From: JAKFDI01 sp044508835
Lineage (GTDB): Bacteria; Pseudomonadota; Gammaproteobacteria; Burkholderiales; Burkholderiaceae_C
Reading direction: 5' to 3'
Assembly (NCBI GenBank): GCA_044508835.1
Contig: JBIQHD010000002.1
Location: forward strand, 237,979-301,978
Length of the DNA stretch: 64,000 nt
The position numbers and the translations under genes were made by a program. Below are positions 1 through 9,399 of this stretch, piece after piece. The first letter of the stretch is position 1. Each line of letters starts with the position of its first letter. The notes below the pieces were generated by a model that was not told the origin of the DNA, searched no databases, and saw nothing but the letters and a program-made list of their open reading frames with translations.

Positions 1-516
1 ATCGCGCCGCGCGACTACGCGCAGGACCCGGGCGCCGCCGGCCCGGTGGACCCGCTCGACGGCATCGCCTTCCAGCGCCAGTGGGAGTCGCGCGCGTTCG
101 AGCTCGGCGGCGGCGGCTACGAGGCGCCGGGCCAGCGCGTCGGCGACTTCCTGCGCGGGCAGCGCTCCAGCGCCTTCGGCAGCGTGGAGCCCTCGTACAA
201 GCCGGGCGTGCGGCCCACCGACCTCGCCGGCGCGCTGCCCGGCTACGCCATCGACGCCATCCGCGAGGCGCTGCCCGCGTTCGAGCGGCAGATCCGGGGC
301 TTCTCCATGGACGACGCGGTGCTCACCGGCGTGGAGACGCGCACCTCGTCGCCGCTGCGCATCACGCGCGGCAAGGACGGGCAGAGCCTGAACGTGCGCG
401 GCCTGTACCCGGCGGGCGAGGGCGCCGGCTACGCGGGCGGGATCATGTCGGCCGGCGTCGACGGCATCGAGGTGGCCGAGGCCGTGGGCCGCGCGCTGCT
501 CGCCGCGGCGGCCTGA
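1..516 (+). CDS. FAD-dependent oxidoreductase, C-terminal part (partial)
   Basis: The reading frame is open from base 1 to a TGA at 514-516 and gives 171 visible residues; the start lies before the window. The C-terminal stretch LYPAGEGAGYAGGI followed by GVDGIEVAEAVG is the closing FAD-contacting segment of the large uncharacterised FAD-dependent dehydrogenases (COG2509-like). The nucleotide-binding N-terminus is not in the window, so substrate and cofactor use cannot be read. The stop codon abuts the stop of the convergent next gene, the two forming the palindrome TGATCA, so neither gene has a separate 3' region. The family call rests on the glycine-rich tail and is moderately sure. Confidence 0.65.
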   Translation: MAPRDYAQDPGAAGPVDPLDGIAFQRQWESRAFELGGGGYEAPGQRVGDFLRGQRSSAFGSVEPSYKPGVRPTDLAGALPGYAIDAIREALPAFERQIRGFSMDDAVLTGVETRTSSPLRITRGKDGQSLNVRGLYPAGEGAGYAGGIMSAGVDGIEVAEAVGRALLAAAA

Positions 517-987
517 TCAGGCGCGCGTCATCACCAGCTCGATGATCGCCACCGAGCGCAGCGGCTCGATGCCTTCGCTGGCGAGGAAGCGGTTCACGCG
601 CGCCAGCATGTCGGCCGACAGGCGCTCGAGGCCGGCGGCGCCCGAGATCTGCGCGCGGGTGTGGGCGAGCACGCTCACGTGGAGGATCTGGTTGATCTCG
701 CGCAGCCGCAGGCGCAGCGTGGCGGGGTTCGCCGACTGGGCGGTCTCGAGCGCGACGCGGGCCTTCACCAGGGTGCCGTCCTGCGTCATCGCGCGCAGGG
801 CGTCGGGCGTGATCCATTCCGGGTCGTCCGGCATGCGCGGTTCGTCGCCGGTCTCGACCCAGCGGATGCCGGCGGCCACGCCGGCCGGCACGCCGAAGAT
901 CGCCGCCAGGACGCCGACGACCATCAGGTCGCGGCGGGTCTCGGAGGTGGAGCGGCGGGGCGGCATCGGCGGAAAGGGCGGCGGCAC
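517..987 (-). CDS. Single-pass membrane protein with FliL-like domain
   Basis: A 156-residue protein. Residues 1-20 are proline and arginine rich, about 21-44 form one hydrophobic segment (MVVGVLAAIFGVPAGVAAG), and the rest is soluble. The soluble part has the order of FliL, the flagellar motor-associated protein: a short strand (LVKARVALET), a helix ending in RLREINQIL, then LSADMLARVNRFL and a final strand VAIIELVM. No flagellar gene is nearby, so this would be a stand-alone homologue. The FliL resemblance is a judgement by eye; a lineage-specific protein of unknown function is the alternative. The ATG lies about 100 bases from the end of the M20 gene, in the same direction, so it may be the last gene of that run. 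Confidence 0.6.
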   Translation of the reverse strand: MPPPFPPMPPRRSTSETRRDLMVVGVLAAIFGVPAGVAAGIRWVETGDEPRMPDDPEWITPDALRAMTQDGTLVKARVALETAQSANPATLRLRLREINQILHVSVLAHTRAQISGAAGLERLSADMLARVNRFLASEGIEPLRSVAIIELVMTRA

Positions 988-1089
988 GGGGCGACGCCCC
1001 CCGCAGTCTCACACGCGGCCGGCCGCCTGCGGCCCGGCACGGACGTCCAGCCGGCCCGCACCGTTCAATCGGTCACGCTGTGCGGCGGC

Positions 1090-2565
1090 TCAGGGGCAGG
1101 CCGCGATCACCTGCGCCACCGCGGCGGTGAGCCGCTTGCCGTAGGGCACGTGCAGGAACTCGTTCGGCCCGTGGGCGTTGCTCTTCGGGCCGAGCACGCC
1201 GCAGACCATCATCTGCGCCGCCGGGAAGCCCTGCTGCAGCATGCTCATCAGCGGGATGGTGCCGCCCTGGCCGATGTAGCCGCAGGGCGCGCCGAAGTGC
1301 GCCCGCGAGGCGGCGTCCAGCGCGTCCTCCAGCCAGGGCGCGAGCGCAGGCGCGTTCCAGCCGTTGGCGCCGCGCGCCTCGCCGCGGCCGTCGGCGGCGA
1401 AGGTGACGCGGGCGTTGTAGGGCGCGTTGTCCTCCAGCAGCGCCTTGAGCGCGGCCGCGGCCTGGCCGGCGTCGACCAGCGGCGGCAGGCGCAGCGAGAG
1501 CTTGAAGGCGGTGAACGGGCGCAGCACGTTGCCGGCGTTCTCCAGCGCGGGAAAGCCGTCGACGCCGGTGACGCTGAGCGTGGGCTTCCAGGTGCGCTGG
1601 ATCAGCGCCTCGACCGGGTCGGTGGTGGTGGGCAGCGCCGGGCCGCCGTCGGCGCCGCAGGCCCAGGGGTAGGTCTTCCACACCGCGTCGCCCAGCGTCT
1701 CGGCGGCGGCGCGCGCCTGCGCCATGCGGTCGGCGGGCACCTCGCAGTGCAGGCTGCCCGGCAGCAGGCGGCCGGTCTTGGCGTCCTCCAGCCGGTCGAG
1801 CACCTGGCGCAGGATGCGGAAGCTCGAGGGCACCAGCCCGCTCGCGTCGCCCGAGTGCACGCCCTCGGTGAGGATCTCCACCTTCAGCGTGCCCGTCACG
1901 TTGCCGCGCAGGCTGGTGGTGAGCCAGAGCTGGTCGTAGTTGCCGGCGCCGCTGTCCAGGCACACGACGAGGCCGACGTTCCCCAGGCGCGGGCGCAGCA
2001 GGTCGATGTAGGCCGGCAGGTCGGGCGAGCCGCTTTCCTCGCAGGTCTCGATCAGGCCGACGCAGCGCGGGCGCGGGATGCCCTGGCGGTCCAGGCCCAT
2101 GAGGGCGGTGAGCGCGGCGTAGATCGCATAGCCGTCGTCCGCGCCGCCGCGGCCGTACAGCAGGCCGTCCTCGTACTTGGGCGTCCACGGCCCGAGGTCG
2201 CGGCGCCAGCCGTTGAACTCGGGCTGCTTGTCGAGGTGGCCGTAGAGGCACACGGTGTCGGTGCTGCCGGGCTTCGTGGCCGGCAGCTCGAAGAAGATCA
2301 CCGGCGTTCGGCCTTCGAGGCGGATCACTTCGAGCTTCAGGCCGTCGATGCGCTGGCGCTCGACCCACGCGGCGGCGTCGCGCACCACGCGCTCGATGTG
2401 GCCGTGGCGCTGCCAGTCGGCGTCGAACATCGGGCTCTTGGCGGGGATGGCGATGTAGTCGGTGAGCGCGGGGACGATCTGCGCGTCCCAGGTCTGCGCG
2501 GCGAAGGCGCCGAGGGCGCTCGCTTCGTCGGGCTGCAGCGGCAGGTACGGATCGCGGGCGTTCAT
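1090..2565 (-). CDS. M20 family metallopeptidase (dipeptidase-like)
   Basis: A 491-residue cytoplasmic zinc peptidase of the M20/ArgE/DapE family, expected to cleave a dipeptide or N-acyl amino acid. The dinuclear metal site is intact: His110 and Asp112 in YGHLDKQ, Asp143 in GGADDG, the catalytic and ligand glutamates Glu176-Glu177 in ETCEESGS, Asp204 in CLDSG, and the late His in AHGPNEF. A lid domain (about residues 215-375) is inserted between the two halves of the catalytic domain, as in this family. No signal peptide is seen. It follows the hydrolase gene by 57 bases on the same strand, so the two could be co-transcribed. Exact substrate cannot be told from sequence. Confidence 0.9.
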   Translation of the reverse strand: MNARDPYLPLQPDEASALGAFAAQTWDAQIVPALTDYIAIPAKSPMFDADWQRHGHIERVVRDAAAWVERQRIDGLKLEVIRLEGRTPVIFFELPATKPGSTDTVCLYGHLDKQPEFNGWRRDLGPWTPKYEDGLLYGRGGADDGYAIYAALTALMGLDRQGIPRPRCVGLIETCEESGSPDLPAYIDLLRPRLGNVGLVVCLDSGAGNYDQLWLTTSLRGNVTGTLKVEILTEGVHSGDASGLVPSSFRILRQVLDRLEDAKTGRLLPGSLHCEVPADRMAQARAAAETLGDAVWKTYPWACGADGGPALPTTTDPVEALIQRTWKPTLSVTGVDGFPALENAGNVLRPFTAFKLSLRLPPLVDAGQAAAALKALLEDNAPYNARVTFAADGRGEARGANGWNAPALAPWLEDALDAASRAHFGAPCGYIGQGGTIPLMSMLQQGFPAAQMMVCGVLGPKSNAHGPNEFLHVPYGKRLTAAVAQVIAACP

Positions 2566-2622
2566 CGTCGGCTCCTTCGGGCGGGACAGCGCAGCGGCCA
2601 GTGTAGGAGCGGCGGCGGCCTC

Positions 2623-3507
2623 TCAGCCGCCGGGGGTTTTCAGCCCGCCGAGCCAGCGCGTGAGCGCGGCCAGCACCTCGGCCTGCTCCGGCTCGTTGAA
2701 GATCTCGTGGAACAGGGCGGGAAAGGCCTGCGCCGTGACCACGGCCCGCGGCGCCGCGGCGGCGAAGGCGGCGCTGCCGGCCGGCGCCACGCAGCGGTCG
2801 GCGCCGGCGTAGAGCAGCAGCGTGGGCAGCGTCCAGCGCGCGGCGCGCTCGCGCACCAGATCGCCGCCGTCCCGCATGAAGCGAACGAGCTTCGCCGTGA
2901 CGCGGTCGTGCACCAGCGGGTCGGCCACGTAGGCCTGCACCACCTGCGGATCGCGCGAGACCCACGCCGGCTTCAGGCCGTTGCCCACGGCGAGGTCCGG
3001 CGCCAGCGCGCCCAGCGTGGCCAGCAGCAGCTTCTGCACGCCGTTCATCGGCAGCGCCAGCGCGGGCGAGCTGAGCGCCAGCGCGTCGACGGGGCGGTGC
3101 CAGGCGGCCGGGACCGGCGCCAGCCCTTCGGCCACGAAGCGCGCCGCGGTGAGCCCGCCCATGCTGTGGCCGAGCAGCACCAGCGGGCCGGGGTGGGCGG
3201 CGCGCACGGCGTCGATCACGCGGGCGAGGTCGGCGAGCAGGTCGTCCGGCCGCGACAGCGCGCCGCGCGGCCCGCCGCTGCGCCCGTGGCCGCGGTGGTC
3301 GTGGCCCGCCACCCGCCAGCCGGCCGTGTTGAGCGCGGCGGCGACGTGGCCGTAGCGGCCGATGTGCTCGCCCAGGCCGTGCACGACGAGCACCGTGCCG
3401 CGTGCGTCCGCCGCCGGCCAGTGCCGCAGGTGGAGCGCCGTGCCGTCGGCGGCGCTCAGTGTTCCGGGCAAGGTGTCGGGCAATCCGTCCGGCAGGGTGG
3501 GCGTCAT
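2623..3507 (-). CDS. Alpha/beta hydrolase, monoacylglycerol lipase-like (S33)
   Basis: A 294-residue alpha/beta hydrolase of the lysophospholipase/monoacylglycerol lipase type. The motif VVHGLGEHIGRY (residues 41-52) forms the oxyanion region, Ser115 sits in the nucleophile elbow GHSMGG, Asp237 in YAGADRCV and His267 in LFHEIF complete the triad. There is no signal peptide, so it is probably cytoplasmic and acts on lipid esters. It lies 57 bases upstream of the M20 peptidase gene and 64 bases downstream of the efflux channel gene, all on the minus strand. Family is clear; substrate is not. Confidence 0.88.
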   Translation of the reverse strand: MTPTLPDGLPDTLPGTLSAADGTALHLRHWPAADARGTVLVVHGLGEHIGRYGHVAAALNTAGWRVAGHDHRGHGRSGGPRGALSRPDDLLADLARVIDAVRAAHPGPLVLLGHSMGGLTAARFVAEGLAPVPAAWHRPVDALALSSPALALPMNGVQKLLLATLGALAPDLAVGNGLKPAWVSRDPQVVQAYVADPLVHDRVTAKLVRFMRDGGDLVRERAARWTLPTLLLYAGADRCVAPAGSAAFAAAAPRAVVTAQAFPALFHEIFNEPEQAEVLAALTRWLGGLKTPGG

Positions 3508-3571
3508 GCGCGGCAGTGTAGGCAGCGGCCCGGCGCGCCGGCCCCCGGGCTTGTCCGGTGCGGCGGGGCGG

Positions 3572-4984
3572 TCAGCGCGCCGCCGAGGCCTCGCGCTCGC
3601 TCCAGCCGCCGCCCAGCACCCGGTACACGGTCACGAGGTTCTGCGCCTGCTGCGCCTGCGTCTGCACCAGCGCCTGCTGCGCGGCGAGCAGCGAGCGCTG
3701 CGCGTCGAGCACGTCGAGGTAGCTGGCCGCGCCGTTGCGGTAGCGCAGGTCGGCGAGGCGGAAGCGCGCTTCCTCGGCGTTCGTCTGGGCGCCCTGGGCG
3801 CGCAGCTGCTCGGTCAGCGTGGCGCGGCCGGCCAGCGCGTCGGCCACCTCGCGGAAGGCCGTCTGGATGGCGCGCTCGTACTGCGCCACGGCGATGTCGC
3901 GCGAGACCTGCGCCGCTTCCAGGTTGGCCTGGTTGCGCCCGGCGTCGAAGATCGGCAGGAACAGCTGCGGCATGAAGGTCCATGCGGCGCGGCCGTGGCC
4001 GAGCAGCCGGTCGAGGTCGCTGCTGGCCACGCCGACGCTGCCGGTGAGCGTGATGCGCGGGAAGAAGGCCGCGCGCGCCGCGCCGATGTTGGCGTTGGCC
4101 GCCAGCAGCTGCTGCTCGGCGGCGCGCACGTCGGCGCGGCGGGTGAGCAGGTCCGAGGGCAGGCCGGCGGGCAGGTCGGGCAGCAGGCGCTGGTCGGTGA
4201 GGGCGAGGCCGGCCGGCAGGTCGGCCGGCAGCGGCTGGCCGATCAGCAGCGTGAGCGCGTTCTCGTCCTGCGCGCGCTGGCGCGTGAGCTGGGCCAGCGA
4301 CACGCGCGCCGCCTCCAGCAGCGACTCGGCCTGGCGGAAGTCGAGCTCCGACGCCACGCCGTTGTCGAACTTCAGCCGGGTCAGGCGCAGCGAATCCTCG
4401 CGCGTCTGCAGCGCGCGCTCGGTGACGGCCAGCAGCTGCTCGTCGGCGCGCAGCGCGAGGTAGGTGTTGGCGACCGAGGCGATGAGGCTGGTCTGCACGC
4501 CCTTGCGCGCTTCCTCGGTGGCGAGGTACTGCGCCAGCGCCGCCTCGCTCAGGCTGCGGATGCGGCCGAACAGGTCGAGCTCCCAGGCGCTGACGGCCAG
4601 CCCCACGGTGTAGGTGCTGGTCTGGCTGCCGCTCGGGCCGGGCTGGCGCGTGCCGGAGGCGCCCACGCCGACGGTGGGCCACGCGTCGGCGCGGCGGATC
4701 TGCGCCGTGGCGCGGGCCTGCTCGATGTTGAGCGCGGCGATGCGCAGGTCGCGGTTGTTCTCGAGCGCCGCGGCGATCAGGCGCTCGAGGCGCTCGTCGA
4801 CGAAGAACTCGCGCCAGTCGATGTCGGCGGCGGCGCGGGCGTCGGCCGGCGCGGGCCCGGCCATCGGGTAGCTGGCCGCCACCGGCGCGGCGGGGCGCTC
4901 GTAGGTCGGGATCATCGGCGCGCAGGCGGCGAGCAGCGCGCTCGCCGCCAGCGCCGCCAGCGTGCGCGGGCGTGGGTCAGTCAT
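3572..4984 (-). CDS. RND efflux outer-membrane channel lipoprotein (OprM/NodT family)
   Basis: Outer-membrane channel of the tripartite pump encoded by the two genes upstream. The start at 4984 is preferred over an in-frame ATG 54 bases earlier because an AAGGGAGG ribosome site lies just before it and because it overlaps the pump gene stop by 8 bases, a usual operon junction. From this start the 470-residue protein begins with a lipoprotein signal whose lipobox is LLAAC. Two repeats of long alpha-helices with short strands follow, as in TolC-like trimers, with the second repeat starting near residue 260. It is the last gene of the operon. Confidence 0.93.
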   Translation of the reverse strand: MTDPRPRTLAALAASALLAACAPMIPTYERPAAPVAASYPMAGPAPADARAAADIDWREFFVDERLERLIAAALENNRDLRIAALNIEQARATAQIRRADAWPTVGVGASGTRQPGPSGSQTSTYTVGLAVSAWELDLFGRIRSLSEAALAQYLATEEARKGVQTSLIASVANTYLALRADEQLLAVTERALQTREDSLRLTRLKFDNGVASELDFRQAESLLEAARVSLAQLTRQRAQDENALTLLIGQPLPADLPAGLALTDQRLLPDLPAGLPSDLLTRRADVRAAEQQLLAANANIGAARAAFFPRITLTGSVGVASSDLDRLLGHGRAAWTFMPQLFLPIFDAGRNQANLEAAQVSRDIAVAQYERAIQTAFREVADALAGRATLTEQLRAQGAQTNAEEARFRLADLRYRNGAASYLDVLDAQRSLLAAQQALVQTQAQQAQNLVTVYRVLGGGWSEREASAAR

Positions 4985-7900
4985 GGGCGCCTCCCTTGGG
5001 CGCGGCGGCAGGCGCGGGGCTGTCGTCGAGGGTTTCATGGGCGTACATCTTCCGCTGCCGTTCGCTGCCCTTGAAGAGGCGGCGCACCACGACGAAGAAC
5101 ACCGGCACGAAGAACACGGCGAGCGCGGTGCCGGTGAGCATGCCGCCCATCACGCCGGTGCCGATGGCGCGCTGGCTGGCCGAGCCGGCGCCGGTGGCGA
5201 TCGCCAGCGGCAGCACGCCGAGCGTGAAGGCCATCGACGTCATGATGATGGGGCGGAAGCGCAGGTGCGCCGCCTCGATCACTGCGTCGATGGCGCTGCG
5301 GCCCTGCGCCTGCAGGTCCTTCGCGAACTCGATGATCAGCACCGCGTTCTTCGCCGACAGGCCGATGATGGTGATCAGGCCCACCTTGAAGTACACGTCG
5401 TTGGACATGCCGAACAGGCCGGTGGCGGCCACCACGCCGAGCACGCCCAGCGGCACGACGAGGATCACCGCCAGCGGGATCGACCAGCTCTCGTACAGCG
5501 CCGCCAGGCACAGGAACACCGCCAGCAGCGAGAAGCCGTACAGCAGCATCGCGGTGTTGCCCGACAGCCGCTCCTCGCGCGACTGGCCCGTCCATTCGTA
5601 GGCGAAGCCGGCGGGCAGCTGCGCGGCCAGGCGCTCCATCTCGGCCATGGCGTCGCCCGAGCTCGCGCCGGGGGCCGCCTCGCCGCTGATGCGCATGGTC
5701 GGGTAGCCGTTGTAGCGCACGGTCTGCATCGGCCCGGTGATCCAGCGCGTGGTCGCGAAGGACGACAGCGGCACGAGCTGCCCGCGGGCGTTCATCGCGT
5801 TGAGCCTGAGGATGTCGTCGGGCTGCATGCGCGCCGGCGCGTCGGCCTGCACCACCACCCGCTGCAGCCGGCCGGCGTTCGGGAAGTCGTTGATGTAGGC
5901 CGAGCCGAGCGCCGTGGAGATGGCCGAGTTGATCGATTCGAAGGGCACGCCCAGGGCGCTCGCCTTGTCGCGGTCGATGTCGATCTGCAGCTGCGAGGCA
6001 TCCTCCAGGCCGTCGGGCCGCACGTTGGCCAGCAGCTTGCTCTGCGAGGCCGCGCCCAGCAGCTGGTTGCGCGCCGCGACGAGCGCCTCGTGGCCGTGGC
6101 CGCCGCGGTCCTGCAGGCGGAAGTTGAAGCCCGAGGCGGTGCCCAGCTCGGGGATGGGCGGCGGGCTCAGCGGGAAGATGAAGGCGTCGCGGATGCCCAT
6201 CAGCGCGCCGAACGCGCGCCCGGCCAGCGCCTGCGCGGTGTGCTCGCTGCCCTGGCGCTCGCCCCAGTCCTTCAGCGGCACGAAGGCGATGCCCGCGTTC
6301 TGGCCCTGGCCCGAGAAGCTGAAGCCGAGCACGCTCACCATGTTCGCCACTTCCGGCTGCTTGAGCATGAAGTCCTCGACCTGCTTCATCACCGCCTCGG
6401 TGCGGTTCGTCGTGGCGCCCGGGGGCAGCTGCACGTTGACGAGCACGTAGCCCTGGTCCTCGGCCGGCAGGAAGGAGGTGGGCAGCTTGGTGAACAGCAG
6501 CACCACCGCGGCGATGACGGCCGCGTAGATCACGAGGTAGCGCGCCGCGCGCCGCAGGATGCGCGCGACCAGCCCCTCGTAGCCCTTGGCGGTGCGCGAG
6601 AAGCGGCGGTTGAACCAGCCGAAGAAGCCGCGCTTCTCGTGGTGGTGGCCGGCCTCCACGGGCTTGAGCAGCGTGGCGCACAGCGCCGGCGTGAGCGACA
6701 GCGCCATGAAGGCCGAGAAGCCGATGGACGAGGCCATCACCACCGAGAACTGGCGGTAGATGTTGCCCACCGAGCCGGCGAAGAACGCGAGCGGCACGAA
6801 CACCGAGATCAGCACCACCGTCACGCCGACGATGGCGCCCGAGATCTGCCCCATCGCCTTGCGCGTGGCTGCGCGCGGCGGCAGGCCTTCCTCGCTCATG
6901 ATGCGCTCGACGTTCTCGACCACCACGATGGCGTCGTCGACCACGATGCCGATGACCAGCACCATGCCGAACATGGTGAGCACGTTGATCGAGAAGCCCA
7001 GCGCCAGCAGCACCGCGAAGGTGCCGAACAGCGTGATCGGCACCACGATGGTCGGGATGATGGTGTAGCGCCAGTTCTGCAGGAACAGGAACATGACGAG
7101 GAACACCAGCACGATGGCCTCGAGCAGCGTGGTCACCACCTGCTTGATCGAGATGTCGATGAAGCGCGAAGTGTCGAAGGGGATGACGTAGCTCACGCCC
7201 TCGGGGAAGAACGGCGACAGCTCGCCCATGCGCTTGTGGATGGCCTCGGCCGTGGCGAGCGCGTTGCCGGTGGGCGAGAGCTGCACGCCGATGCCGGTGG
7301 AGGGCTTGCCGTTCAGCCGCGCCGAGGTGGCGTAGGTCTGCGCGCCGAGCTCGATGCGGGCTACGTCGCGCAGGCGCACGCTCGAGCCGTCGGGGTTGGC
7401 GCGCAGCACGATGTTGCCGAACTGCTCGATGCTGCCGAGCTGGCCGTCGACCACCACCGTCGCGAAGATCGCCTGTCCCGGCAGGTTGGGCAGGTCGCCG
7501 ATCGTGCCGGAGGACACCTGCGCGTTCTGCGCGCGGATCGCCGCGGCCACCTCGGCGCTGGAGAGGTTGAAGCCGACCAGCTTGGCCGGGTCGACCCAGA
7601 TGCGCATCGCGCGCTCGGTGCCGAAGAGCTGCGCCTGGCCCACGCCGTTGATGCGCTGGATCTCGGGCAGCACGTTGCGCGAGGCGTAGTCGCCGAGCGC
7701 GATCGGGTCCCACTTCGGGTCGGTGGAGGTGAGGATGGTCACCAGGAGGAAGTTCGAGCGCGCCTTGTCCACGCGCACGCCCTGCTGCGTCACCGCCGAG
7801 GGCAGGCGCGGCGTGGCGCGGGACAGGCGGTTCTGCACGTCCACCTGCGCCAGGTCGGCGTTGGTGCCGGGCTGGAAGCTCAGCGTGATCGAGCCCGTGC

Positions 7901-8156
7901 CGTTGGCCTGCGTCACCGACTCCATGTAGATGAGGCCGGGCGAGCCGTTCATCTCCTGCTCGATGACGCTGATGACGCTGTCCTCCAGCGTCTGCGCCGA
8001 GGCGCCGGGATAGGTGGCGTTGATGACGATGGACGGCGGCGCCACCGGCGGGTACTGCGCGATCGGCAGCTGCGTGATCGCCACGCCGCCGCCGACGAGG
8101 ATGAACAGCGCGATGACCCACGCGAAGATGGGCCGGTCGATGAAGAACTGGGCCAT
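4977..8156 (-). CDS. RND multidrug efflux pump permease (AcrB/MexB-like, HAE1)
   Basis: Inner-membrane proton-drug antiporter of 1059 residues, the usual length for the hydrophobe/amphiphile efflux-1 family. It starts MAQFFIDRPIFAWVIAL, the first membrane helix, has a periplasmic loop of about 300 residues, a six-helix block, then a repeat of the same layout. The proton-relay aspartates are in the helix 4 motif GIVVDDAIVVVENVER near residue 407, and the family motif with GxSAKNAVLIIEFA is in the second half. It exports hydrophobic compounds through the adaptor and outer-membrane channel encoded on either side. Expression is probably controlled by the divergent TetR-type repressor. Confidence 0.96.
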   Translation of the reverse strand: MAQFFIDRPIFAWVIALFILVGGGVAITQLPIAQYPPVAPPSIVINATYPGASAQTLEDSVISVIEQEMNGSPGLIYMESVTQANGTGSITLSFQPGTNADLAQVDVQNRLSRATPRLPSAVTQQGVRVDKARSNFLLVTILTSTDPKWDPIALGDYASRNVLPEIQRINGVGQAQLFGTERAMRIWVDPAKLVGFNLSSAEVAAAIRAQNAQVSSGTIGDLPNLPGQAIFATVVVDGQLGSIEQFGNIVLRANPDGSSVRLRDVARIELGAQTYATSARLNGKPSTGIGVQLSPTGNALATAEAIHKRMGELSPFFPEGVSYVIPFDTSRFIDISIKQVVTTLLEAIVLVFLVMFLFLQNWRYTIIPTIVVPITLFGTFAVLLALGFSINVLTMFGMVLVIGIVVDDAIVVVENVERIMSEEGLPPRAATRKAMGQISGAIVGVTVVLISVFVPLAFFAGSVGNIYRQFSVVMASSIGFSAFMALSLTPALCATLLKPVEAGHHHEKRGFFGWFNRRFSRTAKGYEGLVARILRRAARYLVIYAAVIAAVVLLFTKLPTSFLPAEDQGYVLVNVQLPPGATTNRTEAVMKQVEDFMLKQPEVANMVSVLGFSFSGQGQNAGIAFVPLKDWGERQGSEHTAQALAGRAFGALMGIRDAFIFPLSPPPIPELGTASGFNFRLQDRGGHGHEALVAARNQLLGAASQSKLLANVRPDGLEDASQLQIDIDRDKASALGVPFESINSAISTALGSAYINDFPNAGRLQRVVVQADAPARMQPDDILRLNAMNARGQLVPLSSFATTRWITGPMQTVRYNGYPTMRISGEAAPGASSGDAMAEMERLAAQLPAGFAYEWTGQSREERLSGNTAMLLYGFSLLAVFLCLAALYESWSIPLAVILVVPLGVLGVVAATGLFGMSNDVYFKVGLITIIGLSAKNAVLIIEFAKDLQAQGRSAIDAVIEAAHLRFRPIIMTSMAFTLGVLPLAIATGAGSASQRAIGTGVMGGMLTGTALAVFFVPVFFVVVRRLFKGSERQRKMYAHETLDDSPAPAAAPKGGAHD

Positions 8157-8169
8157 GGGTGCCTGCCCT

Positions 8170-9399
8170 TCAGCGCGAGGCGGCGGAGGCCGGGGCCGAG
8201 GCTGCCGGCGCGGCCGGCTTGCCGTTGGCCGCCCAGGCCACCGGCGTCACCGGCGCGCCGGGGCGCATCTTCTGGAAGCCGTCGACGATGACCTGCTCGC
8301 CGGCCTTCAGCCCGTCGAGGATGATCCACTCGCCCTGCTGGGCGTTGCCCACCTTCACCGGGCGCACCTCGGCCTTGCCCTCGGCGCCCACCACCATCAC
8401 CGTGTCGCCCTGCGGCGTGCGGGTGACGGCCTGCTGCGGCAGCGTGATGGCGTTGCCCAGCTGCGCCTGCTCGATGCGCACGCGCACGTACATGCCCGGC
8501 AGCAGCATGCCGTCGGGGTTGGGCACCGAGGCGCGCAGCGTCACCTGGCCGGAGGTCGGGTCCACCGTCAGGTCGGTGAACAGCAGCTTGGCCGGATGCG
8601 GGTAGGCGCTGCCGTCGTCGAGCAGCACCTGCACCTTCGCGCCCTGGCCGCTGCGCTCGAGCCGGCCCTCGGCGAGCGAGCGGCGCAGTGCCAGCACCTC
8701 GGTGGTGGACTGGGTGAAGTTCACGTACATCGGGTCGATCTGCTGGATCACCGCGAGCTGCGTCGCCTCGCCGGTGCCCACCAGCGCGCCCTCGGTGACG
8801 AGGGCCCGGCCGATGCGCCCGGAGATCGGCGCCGTCACGCGGGCGTAGCCGAGGTTGATCTGCGCCGTCTGCACCGCGGCGCGGCCGGCGGCCACGTCGG
8901 CCTCGGCCGTCTTCTGCGCCGCCACCGCGTTGACGTAGTCCTGCTTGCTGATGGCGTTGGCCTCCACCAGCGGCTTGAAGCGCTCGGCCTGCGCCCGGGC
9001 CTGCGCCAGGCCGGCCTGCGAGCGCGCGAGGCTGGCCTGCGCGCTCTGCAGCGTGGCGCGGTAGGGCGCGGCGTCGATCTCGAACAGCGCCTGGCCGGCC
9101 TTCACGTCGCTGCCCTCGCGGAACAGCCGCTTGTTCAGGATGCCGGCGGCGCGGGCGCGCACCTGCGCCACGCGCGAGGCTTCGAGCCGGCCCGGCAGCT
9201 CGGTCGTGAGGCCCACCGAATGCGGCGCCACCGTGACCACGCCCACCTGCGGCGGCGGCATGCCCCCGCCGGCGGGGGCGGCCGCCGGATCGTTCTTGCC
9301 GCCGCAGGCGGCCAGCGCCGCGGCCGCGACGATCGCACACACCGCCACGCGCAGGTGCCCGGGGGCAGTGGCGGGCACAACGCTGTTCAACGCAGACAT
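8170..9399 (-). CDS. RND efflux periplasmic adaptor lipoprotein (AcrA/MexA-like)
   Basis: Membrane-fusion protein linking the inner-membrane pump to the outer-membrane channel. I take the ATG at 9397-9399, preceded by GGAAGG, over an upstream in-frame ATG, because the protein then opens with a lipoprotein signal ending LAACGGK. The 409 residues show a first lipoyl half with RAAGILNKRLFREGSDVKAGQ, a coiled-coil hairpin rich in Ala and Gln (LQSAQASLARSQAGLAQARAQ), a second lipoyl half with YARVTAPISGRIG, and a beta-barrel domain. The C-terminus is Ala/Pro rich. It is the first gene of the operon, 12 bases before the pump gene. Confidence 0.94.
   Translation of the reverse strand: MSALNSVVPATAPGHLRVAVCAIVAAAALAACGGKNDPAAAPAGGGMPPPQVGVVTVAPHSVGLTTELPGRLEASRVAQVRARAAGILNKRLFREGSDVKAGQALFEIDAAPYRATLQSAQASLARSQAGLAQARAQAERFKPLVEANAISKQDYVNAVAAQKTAEADVAAGRAAVQTAQINLGYARVTAPISGRIGRALVTEGALVGTGEATQLAVIQQIDPMYVNFTQSTTEVLALRRSLAEGRLERSGQGAKVQVLLDDGSAYPHPAKLLFTDLTVDPTSGQVTLRASVPNPDGMLLPGMYVRVRIEQAQLGNAITLPQQAVTRTPQGDTVMVVGAEGKAEVRPVKVGNAQQGEWIILDGLKAGEQVIVDGFQKMRPGAPVTPVAWAANGKPAAPAASAPASAASR

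Noticed and set aside
661..3975. A 1104-codon open frame antisense to the peptidase and hydrolase genes
   Set aside because: It is rich in Arg, Gly, Ala and His with no domain pattern, and overlaps real genes on the other strand. Long antisense frames are expected at this GC content.
4962..8291. A 1109-codon open frame antisense to the RND pump gene
   Set aside because: Low-complexity His/Arg/Glu-rich product that mirrors the pump codons; the pump has all family motifs and is the real gene.
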